A stretch of DNA of 48,836 nt from Rhodocyclus purpureus (GTDB lineage Bacteria > Pseudomonadota > Gammaproteobacteria > Burkholderiales > Rhodocyclaceae). Below, piece after piece: positions 1 through 8,593 of the stretch. Position 1 is the stretch's first letter; the number at the start of each line of letters is the position of its first letter. The notes beneath the pieces were generated by a model. That model had not been told where the DNA came from. It did not search any database and saw only the letters and a program-made list of their open reading frames with translations. The stretch lies in NCBI RefSeq assembly GCF_016653115.1, contig NZ_NHRX01000058.1, forward strand, positions 1 to 48,836, in the 5' to 3' direction. A program made the position numbers and the translations under genes.

Positions 1-580
1 CTGCCACGGCGCTACGCGCCTCGCAATGACGGGATAGCGGCGCGTCATCCGAGCCCGCAGCGCGTGGCAATCCAGACGACGCGTCATCGCGAGCCCGTAG
101 GGCGTGGCGATCCAGTGCGTAGGGCCTGTATTGGGTTGCCCGTGGATGGCTGGCAAGGGCGACGAGACAGTGGAACGAACTGGATTGCCACGGCGCTACG
201 CGCCTCGCAATGACGGGATAGCGGCGCGTCATCCGAGCCGGCAAAGCGTGGCGATCCAGACGACGCGTCATCGCGAGCCCGAAGGGCGTGGCGATCCAGT
301 GCGTAGGGCCTATATCGGGTTGCCCGTGGATGGCTGGCAAGGGCGACGAGACAGTGGAACGAACTGGATTGCCACGGCGCTACGCGCCTCGCAATGACGG
401 GATAGCGGCGCGTCATCCGAGCCGGTAAAGCGTGGCGATCCAGACGGCGCGTCATCGCGAGCCCGAAGGGTGTGGCGATCCAGTGCCAGGGCTGGTATCG
501 CGTCGCCCGTGGATAGCTGCCAAGGGCGAGGAGACAGAAGAACGAACTGGATTGCCACGGCGCTACGCGCCTCGCAATGA
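1..580. repeat. Tandem array of ~184-bp palindrome-rich repeats
   Basis: Three near-identical units begin at about positions 2, 186 and 370, and a fourth partial copy begins at 553, giving periods of 184, 184 and 183 bp. Units 1 and 2 differ at only about eight positions; unit 3 is more diverged. Each unit holds one element of the form TTGCCACGGCGCTACGCGCC followed by TCGCAATGAC, and two inverted relatives of the form CGTCATC(G)CGAGCC...GTGGCGATCC. The inverted relatives are imperfect palindromes with arms ATCGC/GCGAT and CCC/GGG. The array starts at the window edge and may continue upstream. Short frames through it are repeat-encoded and not credible genes. Confidence 0.9.
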
Positions 581-711
581 CGGTAGCGAATGGCTGCGTT
601 TCATGCTCAGGGGCGGCACGACTCTTTATGATATTTGAATACTAAACGAGCACAACCCTATGTTTTGTTGCGTAGTTTTCGTTTTTCGTGGCTGAAAAGA
701 GGTTTTAAGGA
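581..711. other. Non-coding spacer with an AT-rich patch
   Basis: No gene is supported here. The segment begins with the same flank (GCGTTTCATGCTC then a GGCGGC-type run) that follows a repeat copy near 21375. It then becomes AT-rich from about 618 to 708, unlike the rest of the window. TATGAT at 627-632 resembles a -10 box but has no convincing -35 and no gene to serve on the plus strand. The right-hand end is the left arm of the inverted repeat around gluQ. Confidence 0.6.
684..710 (+). repeat. Left arm of 27-bp inverted repeat bracketing gluQ
   Basis: Bases 684-710 match the reverse complement of 1630-1656 at 26 of 27 positions, and the first 23 match exactly (core GTGGCTGAAAAGAGGTTTT). 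This arm ends one base before the gluQ stop codon at 712-714, so it lies just downstream of the gene in the direction of gluQ transcription. Confidence 0.9.
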
Positions 712-1629
712 TCAATCGAGCGCCAGTGTCCGTACCGCCGGAACGCGCGCCATCGCCCAGTGGGCGATCGCCCATTGCCAGAACTCCGGCAGCGGCAGGC
801 GGGCGGCGTCGGCGGGGAGCGGCTGGCCGAGGAAGGCGAGCACCGTGGCCAGCAGCGCGCTGCCGCCCGCCGGATCGACCGCCGGCGCCCGCGTCTGCTT
901 GGAGAGCTTCTGTCCGCCGGCGGTGGCGACCGGAAGGTGTGCGTAGCTCGGCGTCGCCACGCCGAGGCGCTGCTGCAGCCAGATCTGCCGCGGCGTCGAC
1001 GCGAGCAGGTCGGCACCACGGACGATGGCATTGACACCCTGCTCGGCGTCGTCGACGACCACCGCCAGCTGGTAGGCGAACAGTCCGTCGGCGCGCAGCA
1101 GGACGAAGTCGCCGACCTCGCGTTCGAGGTCCTGTGACTGCGGCCCCTGCACGCGGTCGGCAAAGGCGATCGGCGCCGCCGGGACGCGCAGGCGCCAGGC
1201 ACGGGCGCTGCGTCCTGCCGGCAGGCCGTTGCGGCAGGTCCCCGGATAGACGAGACCGCCATCGACCGCTTCAGCGACGGCTGCGGCGGCGATCTCGCTG
1301 CGCGAGCAGGCGCAGGGATAGGCATCGCCGGAAGCCTGCAGGCGCTCCAGTGCGGCCCGGTAGCGGTCCTTCCTCCGGCTCTGCACGAGCAGCTCTCCGT
1401 CCCAGGCGAAGCCGAGCGCTGCGAGCGTGTGCCGGATGTCGTCGGCTGCGCCCGCAACGCTGCGCGGTTCATCGACATCCTCGATGCGCAGCAGCCATTC
1501 GCCGCCCGCCGCACGCGCATCGAGATAACTGCCGACGGCGGCGAGCAGCGAACCGAAGTGCAGCCGACCGGTCGGCGAAGGCGCGAAGCGACCGCGGTAG
1601 CGCGGTTCCCGCGCTGTGAATCCCGTCAC
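712..1629 (-). CDS. gluQ: Glutamyl-Q tRNA(Asp) synthetase
   Basis: A 305-residue paralogue of the glutamyl-tRNA synthetase catalytic core. The family activates glutamate and attaches it to queuosine at position 34 of tRNA-Asp, with no anticodon-binding domain. The class I signature is APSPTGRLHFGS at residues 16-27, the KMSKS-like loop is KLSKQ, and a CAC...VYPGTC pattern near residues 107-125 matches the family zinc site. The length is normal. The start is GTG at 1629, preceded by AAGAGG eight bases upstream. That SD lies inside the right arm of an inverted repeat whose other arm follows the stop codon, so the two mRNA ends are complementary. The hybrid kinase lies 245 bp upstream on the same strand. 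Identity is confident; any regulatory role for the repeats is inference. Confidence 0.94.
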   Translation of the reverse strand: MTGFTAREPRYRGRFAPSPTGRLHFGSLLAAVGSYLDARAAGGEWLLRIEDVDEPRSVAGAADDIRHTLAALGFAWDGELLVQSRRKDRYRAALERLQASGDAYPCACSRSEIAAAAVAEAVDGGLVYPGTCRNGLPAGRSARAWRLRVPAAPIAFADRVQGPQSQDLEREVGDFVLLRADGLFAYQLAVVVDDAEQGVNAIVRGADLLASTPRQIWLQQRLGVATPSYAHLPVATAGGQKLSKQTRAPAVDPAGGSALLATVLAFLGQPLPADAARLPLPEFWQWAIAHWAMARVPAVRTLALD

Positions 1630-1656
1630 CCTGAAAACCTCTTTTCAGCCACGAAA
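1630..1656 (-). repeat. Right arm of 27-bp inverted repeat, containing the gluQ SD
   Basis: This is the reverse complement of 684-710 with one mismatch. On the minus strand it ends at the base before the GTG start and contains the AAGAGG Shine-Dalgarno sequence. The 3' arm, once transcribed, is therefore antisense to the ribosome-binding site. Confidence 0.9.
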
Positions 1657-1874
1657 TGAAAGATGTGCTTGTCGTCGCTGGTTGATCACCCACCGGGTTG
1701 TTTCCAGTCGACGTCGGACCCCATCGATGATTTTTGCGGACGACTGCTTGCTTCGACGCCCCCGCCACACGGGCATCGGACGAGAGGCCGGCAGACGTTC
1801 CGGGAGCCGACAATGGTACGACAAGCAGGCCGGCAGGCGTAGCGCCGACGAAAGCGCCGACGAAACGCCCCGGT

Positions 1875-4800
1875 TCAGGGGCTGCCGAGCTCGATGCCGC
1901 TGCTCCGGCAGGCGGCTTCGAGCGCGGCCTGTGCGGCATCGAAATCGAAGCTTTCGATGTGCCCGCGCAAGCCGGGGAAGGCCTCCGGCAAACCGCTGCT
2001 CAACACGGCCGCGTTCTCCTCCAGCAGGTGGCCGGAATCGAAATCTCCGTCGAGGAGCAAACGGTACAAGGCCCGACACGCCCGTTGCAGGCTTTCGCGA
2101 TCGACGGCTGCCGGCTCAGCCTTGCCGGCATCGTCCGCCAGCGCCGAGGTGATGGACTCCTGCGGGCGCCGCACGCCGCTCTCCCCGGCCGGCGCGCGTC
2201 TCGTCGCTGCCGACCGCTCGCCGGCGCTCGATGCGGGGGCTTCGCCGGCGAGCAGCGCCCTCGTCGTGGCGAACAGGGACGAGCGGGTGACGGGCTTGAG
2301 CAGCACCCCGGCCAGACCGGCCGGGATTTCCTCCTGCATCCCCGGGTCGCACGCGAGCAGGACGACCGACGGCGGCGCCGGAAGCGCCAGCGCCTCGATC
2401 GCCCGCACGGTCGCCATCCCGTCCATGCCCGGCATCGACGCGTCGACATAGACCACGGCGACCGGGCTTCCAGTCTGCCCGGCAGCCTGCAGCCGCGCCA
2501 GCGCGGCGGCCCCGGAATGCTCGTCGGCGACCATGAAGCGCATCTCGCGCAGCATGTCGCAGAGCAGCGTGCGCGCGTGCTCGTTGTCGTCGACCACGAG
2601 CAGCGGGCGCGCGCGCCAGGCTTCTGCGGCGATCCGTTCAGATGCGCTGCGCGGGGCCTGCGCAATGCCCAGCGGGAGACTGAACCAGAAGGAACTGCCG
2701 CGGCCCGCTTCGCTCTCGAAACCGATCTCGCCGCCCATCTTCTCGATCAGCTTCCTGGCCAGCACCAGCCCCAGTCCGGTGCCTCCGTACTGGCGCGTGC
2801 TCGATCCGTCCGACTGGATGAAGCGACCGAAGAGCTTGTGTTTCTGATCTTCGGGGACACCGATCCCCGTGTCGCGCAGGGTGACGGTGAGGAGCAGTTC
2901 GTCGGGCGTGCGCCGCTCGCCGCGCACGCCGAGCACGATCTCGCCGCGCTCGGTGAATTTGACCGCGTTGCCGTAGAGGTGCTGCAGCACCTGGCGCAGC
3001 CGCAGCGCATCGCCAACCAGGAAGGGCGGGACCTCGGCCGCGACGTCGACGAGGACTTCGAGCTGCTTGCGCCTGACCTCGCCGTCGAAGGGACGGATTG
3101 CCGCCAGCAGTTCGCCCTCCAGCTCGAACTCGCGTTTTTCCAGGCTCAGCCGGTTCGCCTCGAGCGCCGAGAAGTCGAGCACGTCGGAAAGCAGCGCAAG
3201 CAGGCTCTGGCTCGAGTGCAGGATCTTGCGCAGGTAGTCGCGCTGCCGCGGCGTCGGCGTGTTGGCGAGCAGGATGTGCGCAAAGCCGATGACCGAGTTG
3301 AGCGGCGTACGCAGTTCGTGGCTCATGTTGGAGAGGAACGCGCTCTTGGCCACGTTGGCGACCTCGGCGGCCTCCTTGGCCTGCGTCAGTTCCTCGGTCC
3401 GCTGCACGACGAGTTCTTCCAGATGCTCGCGGTAATGATCGAGTTCGCGCGCCGTCTTCCTAAGCTTGCTGACGTCGCGCGCCGCCGCGAAGACGCCGGC
3501 GATCTCTCCCGACTCGTCGCGATAGACGCTGGCGTTGTAGAGGACCTCGATGAGCTCGCCGCCCGGGCTGCGGATCGCCAGCGGATAGTCGGTGACGAAG
3601 CCCTTCTCGAATACCTGCAGGTAACCGGCGCGCGCCTTGTCCGGATCGGTGAAGTAATCGCTGAAATCGCTGCCGATCATCTGCGCGCGCATGAGCCCGG
3701 TGACCTTTTCGGCGGCGACATTGACATCGGTGATCTTGCCCTCGGCACTGATCGTGACCAGCGGATCGAGGCTGCTTTCGAGCAGGCTACGCGCATAGAG
3801 GGAAGCTGCGCGCAGCCTTTCTTCGGCGCGTTTCTGTTCGGTGACGTCGAGGATGATACCGTCCAGCCAGAGCGGGCGGCCCTGCGCGTCGTAGTGCGCG
3901 CGTCCGCGTTCATTGAGCCACTGGCTGCCGTCGTTGCTGCGCCTGATCCGGTAGCTGACGTTGTAGGACATACGCGCTTCGAGTGCCCGCTCGACCGCCG
4001 CGACGACCCTCTCCAGTTCATCCGGATGGACGAGGTCGGCCAGCCCGTATTCGCCCGACCGGAAGCGCTCCTCGGCGATTCCGCTGATGGCTTCGATGCC
4101 GTGGCTGACGTAGCGTACGCGCCAGGGCGGCTCGACTTCGCAGCGATAGACGACCCCTGGGGAGTTTTCGACCAGCGTCCTGAACTTTTCGAGGCTCTGC
4201 TCGACCTTGGCGGCGGCCCCGCGCATGTACTTCTGGTAGCGGATGTTGAGTAGGATCATGATCAGGAAGAGCAGGCTCAGGCTCAGTCCGCCGGCGAGGA
4301 TCAGCCACGGCTGGTTGCTCTCGGTCAGATCCTCGAACTCCCGGCTGCTGCGGAAGCGGGCGGTCCAGCGATGCCCGCCGACGACGACTTCCCTGTCGAC
4401 GACTTGGCGCGCGACGCGCGGCGCCGACTCGGAACTGAACAGCAGGTTCCCGGGCGCGGGTTGGCCGTCGAAGAGTTCGACCTCGATCTCGGTCGCCGGC
4501 ACCCTGAACAGCCTGCGCATCAGGTCCCCTGCCCTTAACGGCGCATAGACGAAGCCGCGCAGCGCCGCACGGCGTTCATCCACGGTATTCAGCGGCATCC
4601 CCCGGCGATAGACGGGTTCGTAGATCATGAAACCCGCCTGGACGTCGACGTCCGTCTCCTGCACGAGGACGAGCTTGCCCGACAGCGCCTGCTCACCGCT
4701 GTCGCGGGCACGCTCCATCGCCTCGCGGCGGACGGGTTCGGAGTACATGTCGTAGCCGAAGGCGCGCAGGTTCCGACCGGAGAACGGCTCGAGGAAGACG

Positions 4801-5273
4801 ATGCTGGAGAGCGGGTCGCGTTCGCCGGGCGGGCTGATCGCGTAGTCGGGAAAACCTTCGGCGCGGACGGCCGCCTCGTGCGCGGCGCGTTCGCCCGGCC
4901 GCAACATCACCGTATAGCCGAGCCCCAGCATGCCGGGCGGGTTGCGGGCGAGGTCATTGGCGACGACGAACTTGTGCCACTCCTCGCGGCTCACCGAGTC
5001 GCTCGAATCGAACAAGCCGCGTCCTGCGCGCAGCACCTGCTGATACCGCTGCATGTGCTCGCCGAGCAGGGTCTGCTGCTTCTCGACGCGATACAGGAAG
5101 CGCTCTTCCGCGATCTGCCGGATATGCTGTTCCGTGTAGTACCACAGCCCCACGCTGAGGCAGACCATGAACAGGAAAACGGCCCAGCCCAGCCACGGCT
5201 GGTTCTGGAACCGGTTAACCCGCTGCAGGGTGGCCCACTCGCCACTCGGCACGATGTCAAATTCTTCCGCCAT
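1875..5273 (-). CDS. Membrane-bound CHASE/PAS hybrid sensor histidine kinase
   Basis: A 1132-residue orphan hybrid kinase. TM helix 1 is at about 27-46, an extracytoplasmic CHASE-type sensor at about 75-310, and TM helix 2 at about 323-344. Two PAS domains follow at about 363-485 and 490-605, then a coiled coil at 606-640. The H-box is NMSHELRTPLNS with phospho-acceptor His652. The ATPase domain carries DTGIG (801-805) and GGTGLGL (830-836). A receiver domain spans about 888-1005 with acidic pair DD (895-896), acceptor Asp944 and Lys993; the usual Thr/Ser switch position reads Ala. The last ~90 residues resemble a helical Hpt-like tail without a clear phosphorylatable histidine. CHASE domains sense small extracellular ligands; the ligand here is unknown and no response regulator is adjacent. 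The start is ATG with a weak GAG upstream. Confidence 0.9.
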   Translation of the reverse strand: MAEEFDIVPSGEWATLQRVNRFQNQPWLGWAVFLFMVCLSVGLWYYTEQHIRQIAEERFLYRVEKQQTLLGEHMQRYQQVLRAGRGLFDSSDSVSREEWHKFVVANDLARNPPGMLGLGYTVMLRPGERAAHEAAVRAEGFPDYAISPPGERDPLSSIVFLEPFSGRNLRAFGYDMYSEPVRREAMERARDSGEQALSGKLVLVQETDVDVQAGFMIYEPVYRRGMPLNTVDERRAALRGFVYAPLRAGDLMRRLFRVPATEIEVELFDGQPAPGNLLFSSESAPRVARQVVDREVVVGGHRWTARFRSSREFEDLTESNQPWLILAGGLSLSLLFLIMILLNIRYQKYMRGAAAKVEQSLEKFRTLVENSPGVVYRCEVEPPWRVRYVSHGIEAISGIAEERFRSGEYGLADLVHPDELERVVAAVERALEARMSYNVSYRIRRSNDGSQWLNERGRAHYDAQGRPLWLDGIILDVTEQKRAEERLRAASLYARSLLESSLDPLVTISAEGKITDVNVAAEKVTGLMRAQMIGSDFSDYFTDPDKARAGYLQVFEKGFVTDYPLAIRSPGGELIEVLYNASVYRDESGEIAGVFAAARDVSKLRKTARELDHYREHLEELVVQRTEELTQAKEAAEVANVAKSAFLSNMSHELRTPLNSVIGFAHILLANTPTPRQRDYLRKILHSSQSLLALLSDVLDFSALEANRLSLEKREFELEGELLAAIRPFDGEVRRKQLEVLVDVAAEVPPFLVGDALRLRQVLQHLYGNAVKFTERGEIVLGVRGERRTPDELLLTVTLRDTGIGVPEDQKHKLFGRFIQSDGSSTRQYGGTGLGLVLARKLIEKMGGEIGFESEAGRGSSFWFSLPLGIAQAPRSASERIAAEAWRARPLLVVDDNEHARTLLCDMLREMRFMVADEHSGAAALARLQAAGQTGSPVAVVYVDASMPGMDGMATVRAIEALALPAPPSVVLLACDPGMQEEIPAGLAGVLLKPVTRSSLFATTRALLAGEAPASSAGERSAATRRAPAGESGVRRPQESITSALADDAGKAEPAAVDRESLQRACRALYRLLLDGDFDSGHLLEENAAVLSSGLPEAFPGLRGHIESFDFDAAQAALEAACRSSGIELGSP

Positions 5274-5730
5274 GATCTCGTTCCCGACTGTGTTCCCGCA
5301 TTAAAGCATATCCCGATGAAATAACGGAACATCTACGGAAGCCTCGGCTGGGCATTGGCGGTGGCAAACGAGGCGCGTAGAGGCAGCTCAAGAGGCCTGC
5401 TCGTGGCAACTGGCGGGAGAGGACGCACGCTCGTCTGCGCCGGCGCTGGGAAGCAGTCGCCCGGCGATCGAAACGCGTTCGAGGTGTCGAAAACTCTTAC
5501 AGTGGCATCGCCGCGCCCGTCGCGCACGCCCGCTGCAGTTTATGGATCAAGCACTTGGCCACGCTTATCTTCATGGCATAGCTCGTGCTTATGCTTACAG
5601 CAAGGGCTGCGCGCAACAGGGACAGACACCTGCCGGCAGCACTCGGCGAACGCGGAGACGCGATGAGCAAGGCGGTACGGCCATGGCATCGACAGATCTC
5701 CTGCTCATTTGAGGGACGGTGAGGCACCCA
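5274..5730. other. Divergent intergenic region without a supported gene
   Basis: This lies between the leftward kinase and the rightward small regulator. A TTTAAT at 5300-5305, read on the minus strand 27 bases before the kinase ATG, could be its -10 box, but there is no good -35. An open frame at 5355-5666 has no family features and no clear SD, so it is not called. No strong hairpin or repeat family member was seen. Confidence 0.5.
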
Positions 5731-5976
5731 ATGTCCAAACTGCCAGCACCACGCTTCAAGGACGGCGACCAGATCAAGGAATTCCGCAGGAAATACGACC
5801 TGAACCAGACCAGTTTCTGGTCGGTGGTGGGGATGACGCAATCTGCCGGCTCGCGGTATGAATCCGGCCGCGAAATACCGAGGCCCCTGCATTTCCTGCT
5901 GACGCTGGCCTACGGCACCGACGGCCAGGCCGCGAAGGTGATCGACTACCTTCGTGCCTGGAAGAAGAAGCCCTAG
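5731..5976 (+). CDS. Small XRE-type helix-turn-helix protein
   Basis: An 81-residue single-domain protein. The segment at about residues 24-46 (LNQTSFWSVVGMTQSAGSRY and following ESG) has the pattern of a Cro/C1-type helix-turn-helix, where the Q-S-A-G-S-R-Y part would be the recognition helix. The C-terminal part, HFLLTLAYGTDGQAAKVIDYLRAW, forms a short helical tail, and there is no sensor or dimerisation domain. The ATG at 5731 is preferred over the in-frame GTG at 5719 because GAGG at 5721-5724 is placed six bases before it. It stands alone, divergent from the kinase, so its target is unknown. It could be a DNA-binding autoregulator or a chromosomal remnant of a toxin-antitoxin or phage regulator. 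Confidence 0.78.
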   Translation: MSKLPAPRFKDGDQIKEFRRKYDLNQTSFWSVVGMTQSAGSRYESGREIPRPLHFLLTLAYGTDGQAAKVIDYLRAWKKKP

Positions 5977-6095
5977 GTTCCGCGCAGCCTTGATCGGCAC
6001 TCAAGCGGGGCGCAATGCGCAGCCCGCCGACTCATGCGCTTTGCCGGCCACCGCCGGGGGCGACGACCTCCGCGCAAACGGCGGCCGCCGGTTTT

Positions 6096-6129
6096 CCGGG
6101 CCTTCCCGGTCCCCGCCAGGAAGGTCCGG
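6096..6129 (-). terminator. Possible terminator hairpin after ychF
   Basis: Imperfect arms CCGGGCCTTCC and GGAAGGTCCGG enclose a C-rich loop, starting 14 bases after the ychF stop codon. No U-tract follows on the minus strand, so intrinsic termination is uncertain. Confidence 0.35.
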
Positions 6130-6142
6130 AATAGCGCAGAAC

Positions 6143-7234
6143 TTAGACGTTGAACAGGAAGTTCAGCACGTCGCCGTCCTTGACCACGTATTCCTTGCCT
6201 TCGGCGCGCATCTTGCCGGCTTCCTTGGCACCCGCCTCGCCCTTGCAGGCGATGAAGTCCTCGAAGGCGATCGTCTGCGCGCGGATGAAGCCGCGCTCGA
6301 AGTCGGTGTGGATGACGCCGGCAGCCTGCGGTGCCGTGTCGCCCTTGTGGATGGTCCACGCGCGCACTTCCTTGACGCCGGCGGTGAAGTAGGTCTGCAG
6401 GCCGAGCAGGTGGTAGCCGGTGCGGATCAGGCGGTCGAGGCCTGGCTCGTGCAAGCCCATCGACTCGAGGAATTCGAGCTTGTCGGCGTCGTCGAGGTCG
6501 GCGATCTCGGCCTCGATCGCCGCGCACAGTGCGACGACTTCGGCGCCTTCGGCAGCGGCGTGCGCTTCGACCGCAGCAAGGTGCGGGTTGTCGGTGAAAC
6601 CGTCCTCGGCGACGTTGGCGGCGTAGAGCACCGGCTTGGCGGTGATCAGGCAGAAGGGCTTGAGGCTCGCCCATTCTTCCTTGGACAGGTCGAGCGCGCG
6701 CACCGGCTTGCCCTGGTCGAGCTGGGCGAAGCACTTTTCGAGCACCGCGACGAGGATCTTGGCGTCCTTGTCGCCGGCGGCCGCCGGACGCTTGTAGCGA
6801 TTGATCGCCTTCTCGACGGTGGCCATGTCGGCGAGCGCGAGTTCGGTGTCGATGACCTCGATGTCGCGGATCGGGTCGACCGAACCGGAGACGTGGATCA
6901 CGTTGTCGTCGGCAAAGCAGCGCACCACATGCACGATGGCGTCGGTCTCGCGGATGTTGGCGAGGAACTGGTTGCCGAGGCCCTCACCCTTCGAGGCGCC
7001 GGCGACGAGACCGGCGATGTCGACGAACTCGACGATGGCAGGCTGCACCTTCTGCGGCTTGACGATCGCCGAGAGCTGCTTCAAGCGCGGATCGGGAACT
7101 TCGACGATGCCGACGTTCGGCTCGATGGTGCAGAAGGGATAGTTCTCGGCCTGGATTCCGGCCTTGGTAAGCGCGTTGAACAGGGTCGATTTACCGACGT
7201 TGGGCAGGCCGACGATTCCGCATTTGAGGCTCAT
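6143..7234 (-). CDS. ychF: Ribosome-binding ATPase YchF (Obg family)
   Basis: A 363-residue P-loop protein of the usual length. The G1 loop GLPNVGKST is at residues 9-17. NVAE replaces the NKxD of true GTPases, which explains the family preference for ATP. The C-terminal portion is a TGS domain ([20 protein letters not shown] region). YchF binds ribosomes and is linked to the oxidative stress response and translation quality control in other bacteria. It lies 15 bp downstream of pth on the same strand, the conserved pth-ychF pair. Confidence 0.96.
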   Translation of the reverse strand: MSLKCGIVGLPNVGKSTLFNALTKAGIQAENYPFCTIEPNVGIVEVPDPRLKQLSAIVKPQKVQPAIVEFVDIAGLVAGASKGEGLGNQFLANIRETDAIVHVVRCFADDNVIHVSGSVDPIRDIEVIDTELALADMATVEKAINRYKRPAAAGDKDAKILVAVLEKCFAQLDQGKPVRALDLSKEEWASLKPFCLITAKPVLYAANVAEDGFTDNPHLAAVEAHAAAEGAEVVALCAAIEAEIADLDDADKLEFLESMGLHEPGLDRLIRTGYHLLGLQTYFTAGVKEVRAWTIHKGDTAPQAAGVIHTDFERGFIRAQTIAFEDFIACKGEAGAKEAGKMRAEGKEYVVKDGDVLNFLFNV

Positions 7235-7249
7235 GGACGGGTTTCCTGG

Positions 7250-7816
7250 TTAGGCTTTGACGTGGAGGATGCGTTGCGCGGCGGCGACGTCGCCGGCGGC
7301 AAGTTTGGGCCAGGCGACGAGACAGCGGTCGAGCGCGGCATCGATCGCCTCCTGCTCCTCGCGCCGCGGCGGCTTGAGCACGAAGCTGGCGACCTCGGCG
7401 CGCTCGCCCGGATGGCCGATGCCGAGGCGCAGACGCCAGAAGTCGGGCGTCGACAGATGCGCCTGAATGTCCTTCAGACCGTTGTGGCCGCCGTTGCCGC
7501 CGCCCTGCTTCATGCGGATCGCGCCAGGCGGCAGGTCGAGGTCGTCGTGCACGACGAGGATCTCGTTCGGCTCGATGCGGTAGAAGCGCGCCAGCGCCGC
7601 GACCGCCTGGCCGGAACGGTTCATGAAGGTGGACGGTTCGAGCAGCCACAATTCGCCGGCGCGACCGACCTTGCCGAAGAACTTCGGCTGCGGCGCCAGC
7701 GTCGCCTTCAGGTCGGAGGCGAGCCGGTCGACGAACCAGAAGCCGACGTTGTGCCGGGTATCCGCGTACTCGGCGCCCGGGTTGCCGAGGCCGACGATCA
7801 GACGGGGAGCGATCAT
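7250..7816 (-). CDS. pth: Peptidyl-tRNA hydrolase
   Basis: A 188-residue cytosolic enzyme that releases peptides from prematurely dissociated peptidyl-tRNA. Catalytic and binding residues are in place: Asn12 in GLGNPG, His22 in DTRHNVG, Asn66 in FMNRSG, the HDDLDLPPG segment at 90-98 and Asn112 in GGHNGLKD. The length is typical. The SD before the ATG at 7816 is weak. An intrinsic terminator separates it from rplY upstream, so pth-ychF probably has its own promoter or depends on read-through. Confidence 0.96.
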   Translation of the reverse strand: MIAPRLIVGLGNPGAEYADTRHNVGFWFVDRLASDLKATLAPQPKFFGKVGRAGELWLLEPSTFMNRSGQAVAALARFYRIEPNEILVVHDDLDLPPGAIRMKQGGGNGGHNGLKDIQAHLSTPDFWRLRLGIGHPGERAEVASFVLKPPRREEQEAIDAALDRCLVAWPKLAAGDVAAAQRILHVKA

Positions 7817-7846
7817 GGTGTGCGAGGCGGGCTAATTCAAGGATGC

Positions 7847-7887
7847 AAAAAGGCCGCCGCAGGCGCTGGCAGCGCCGGACGACGGCC
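7847..7887 (-). terminator. Intrinsic terminator downstream of rplY
   Basis: On the minus strand a long GC-rich stem (GGCCGTCGTCCGGCGC against GCGCCTGCGGCGGCC, imperfect) is followed directly by TTTTT. It begins 19 bases after the rplY stop codon. This is the clearest Rho-independent terminator in the window. Confidence 0.85.
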
Positions 7888-7905
7888 TCTCATCGATCAG
7901 CAGGA

Positions 7906-8505
7906 TCAGGCAGCGGCTTGTTCGCCTTCGGCGGCAGCAGCACCCTTCTTCGCCACGATCGAAACGACGACGCCGTCGTCGCCATGGACCACGACCTTGA
8001 CGCCAGCCGGGACGACCAGCTGCGAGACGTGGATCGACTGGCCGGCGTTGAGCGCCTTCAGGTCGACTTCGATGAACTCGGGCAGGTCGGCAGGCAGGCA
8101 GGTGACTTCGACTTCGTTGAGGACGTGCGAGACGCTGCCGCCAGCGAGCTTGACGCCCGGCGCCTGGTCGGCGTTGATGAAGTGCAGCGGCACCTTCTGG
8201 TGCACGGGCTTGCTCGCGTCAACGCGCTGGAAGTCGACGTGCAGGACCAGCGGCTTGTAGGGGTGCATCTGCGCGTCGCGCAGCAGGACCGGCTCGGCGA
8301 CGCCGTCGACGATCAGCGTCAGCACGGACGCGTGGAACGCTTCCTTGCGCAGGTTGAGCAGCATCTGGTTGTGGTCGAGTTCGAGCGCCTGGGCGGCAGC
8401 GTTGCCGCCGTAGACGATCGCCGGGACCTTGTTCGCACGACGCAGGCGGCGGCTCGCTCCGGACCCCTGCAGGGTGCGCTTCTGTGCATTCAGTTCGAAT
8501 TTCAT
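7906..8505 (-). CDS. rplY: 50S ribosomal protein L25 / general stress protein Ctc
   Basis: A 199-residue long-form L25 of the CTC/TL5 type: an N-terminal 5S rRNA-binding L25 domain ([20 protein letters not shown] at the start) plus a C-terminal beta-domain rich in valine ([20 protein letters not shown]). The frame is open upstream to 8583, but the family start MKFELNA at 8505 is preferred because GGAG sits five bases before the ATG and the extra 26 residues are low-complexity. It follows prs by 88 bp, and the prs-rplY transcript ends at the strong terminator at 7847-7887. Confidence 0.96.
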   Translation of the reverse strand: MKFELNAQKRTLQGSGASRRLRRANKVPAIVYGGNAAAQALELDHNQMLLNLRKEAFHASVLTLIVDGVAEPVLLRDAQMHPYKPLVLHVDFQRVDASKPVHQKVPLHFINADQAPGVKLAGGSVSHVLNEVEVTCLPADLPEFIEVDLKALNAGQSIHVSQLVVPAGVKVVVHGDDGVVVSIVAKKGAAAAEGEQAAA

Positions 8506-8593
8506 GGGAACTCCAGGTGGTGTTGCAGACCCGCCCGCGACCAGGCGGGGGTTGGAAATGCCGGACGGCACGCCGCCCGGCAAAGAAGACTGC

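Noticed and set aside
1-580. CRISPR array
   Set aside because: The period is ~184 bp, the 'spacers' are themselves repeated and no cas genes are present.
84-638. Several short open frames in the repeat array on both strands
   Set aside because: They translate repeat sequence (recurring MAIQ... and RRYAPRND-like peptides), lack SD sites and change with the repeat units.
1734-4253. 839-codon open frame antisense to the hybrid kinase
   Set aside because: A GC-rich shadow frame. The minus strand encodes complete conserved kinase domains and the antisense product has no family features.
5355-5666. 103-codon open frame before the small regulator
   Set aside because: No conserved motif, no clear SD and low-complexity composition; treated as non-coding.
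5954-8260. 768-codon open frame antisense to ychF and pth
   Set aside because: It crosses two well-defined genes and their terminator region; composition is typical of the complement of high-GC coding DNA.
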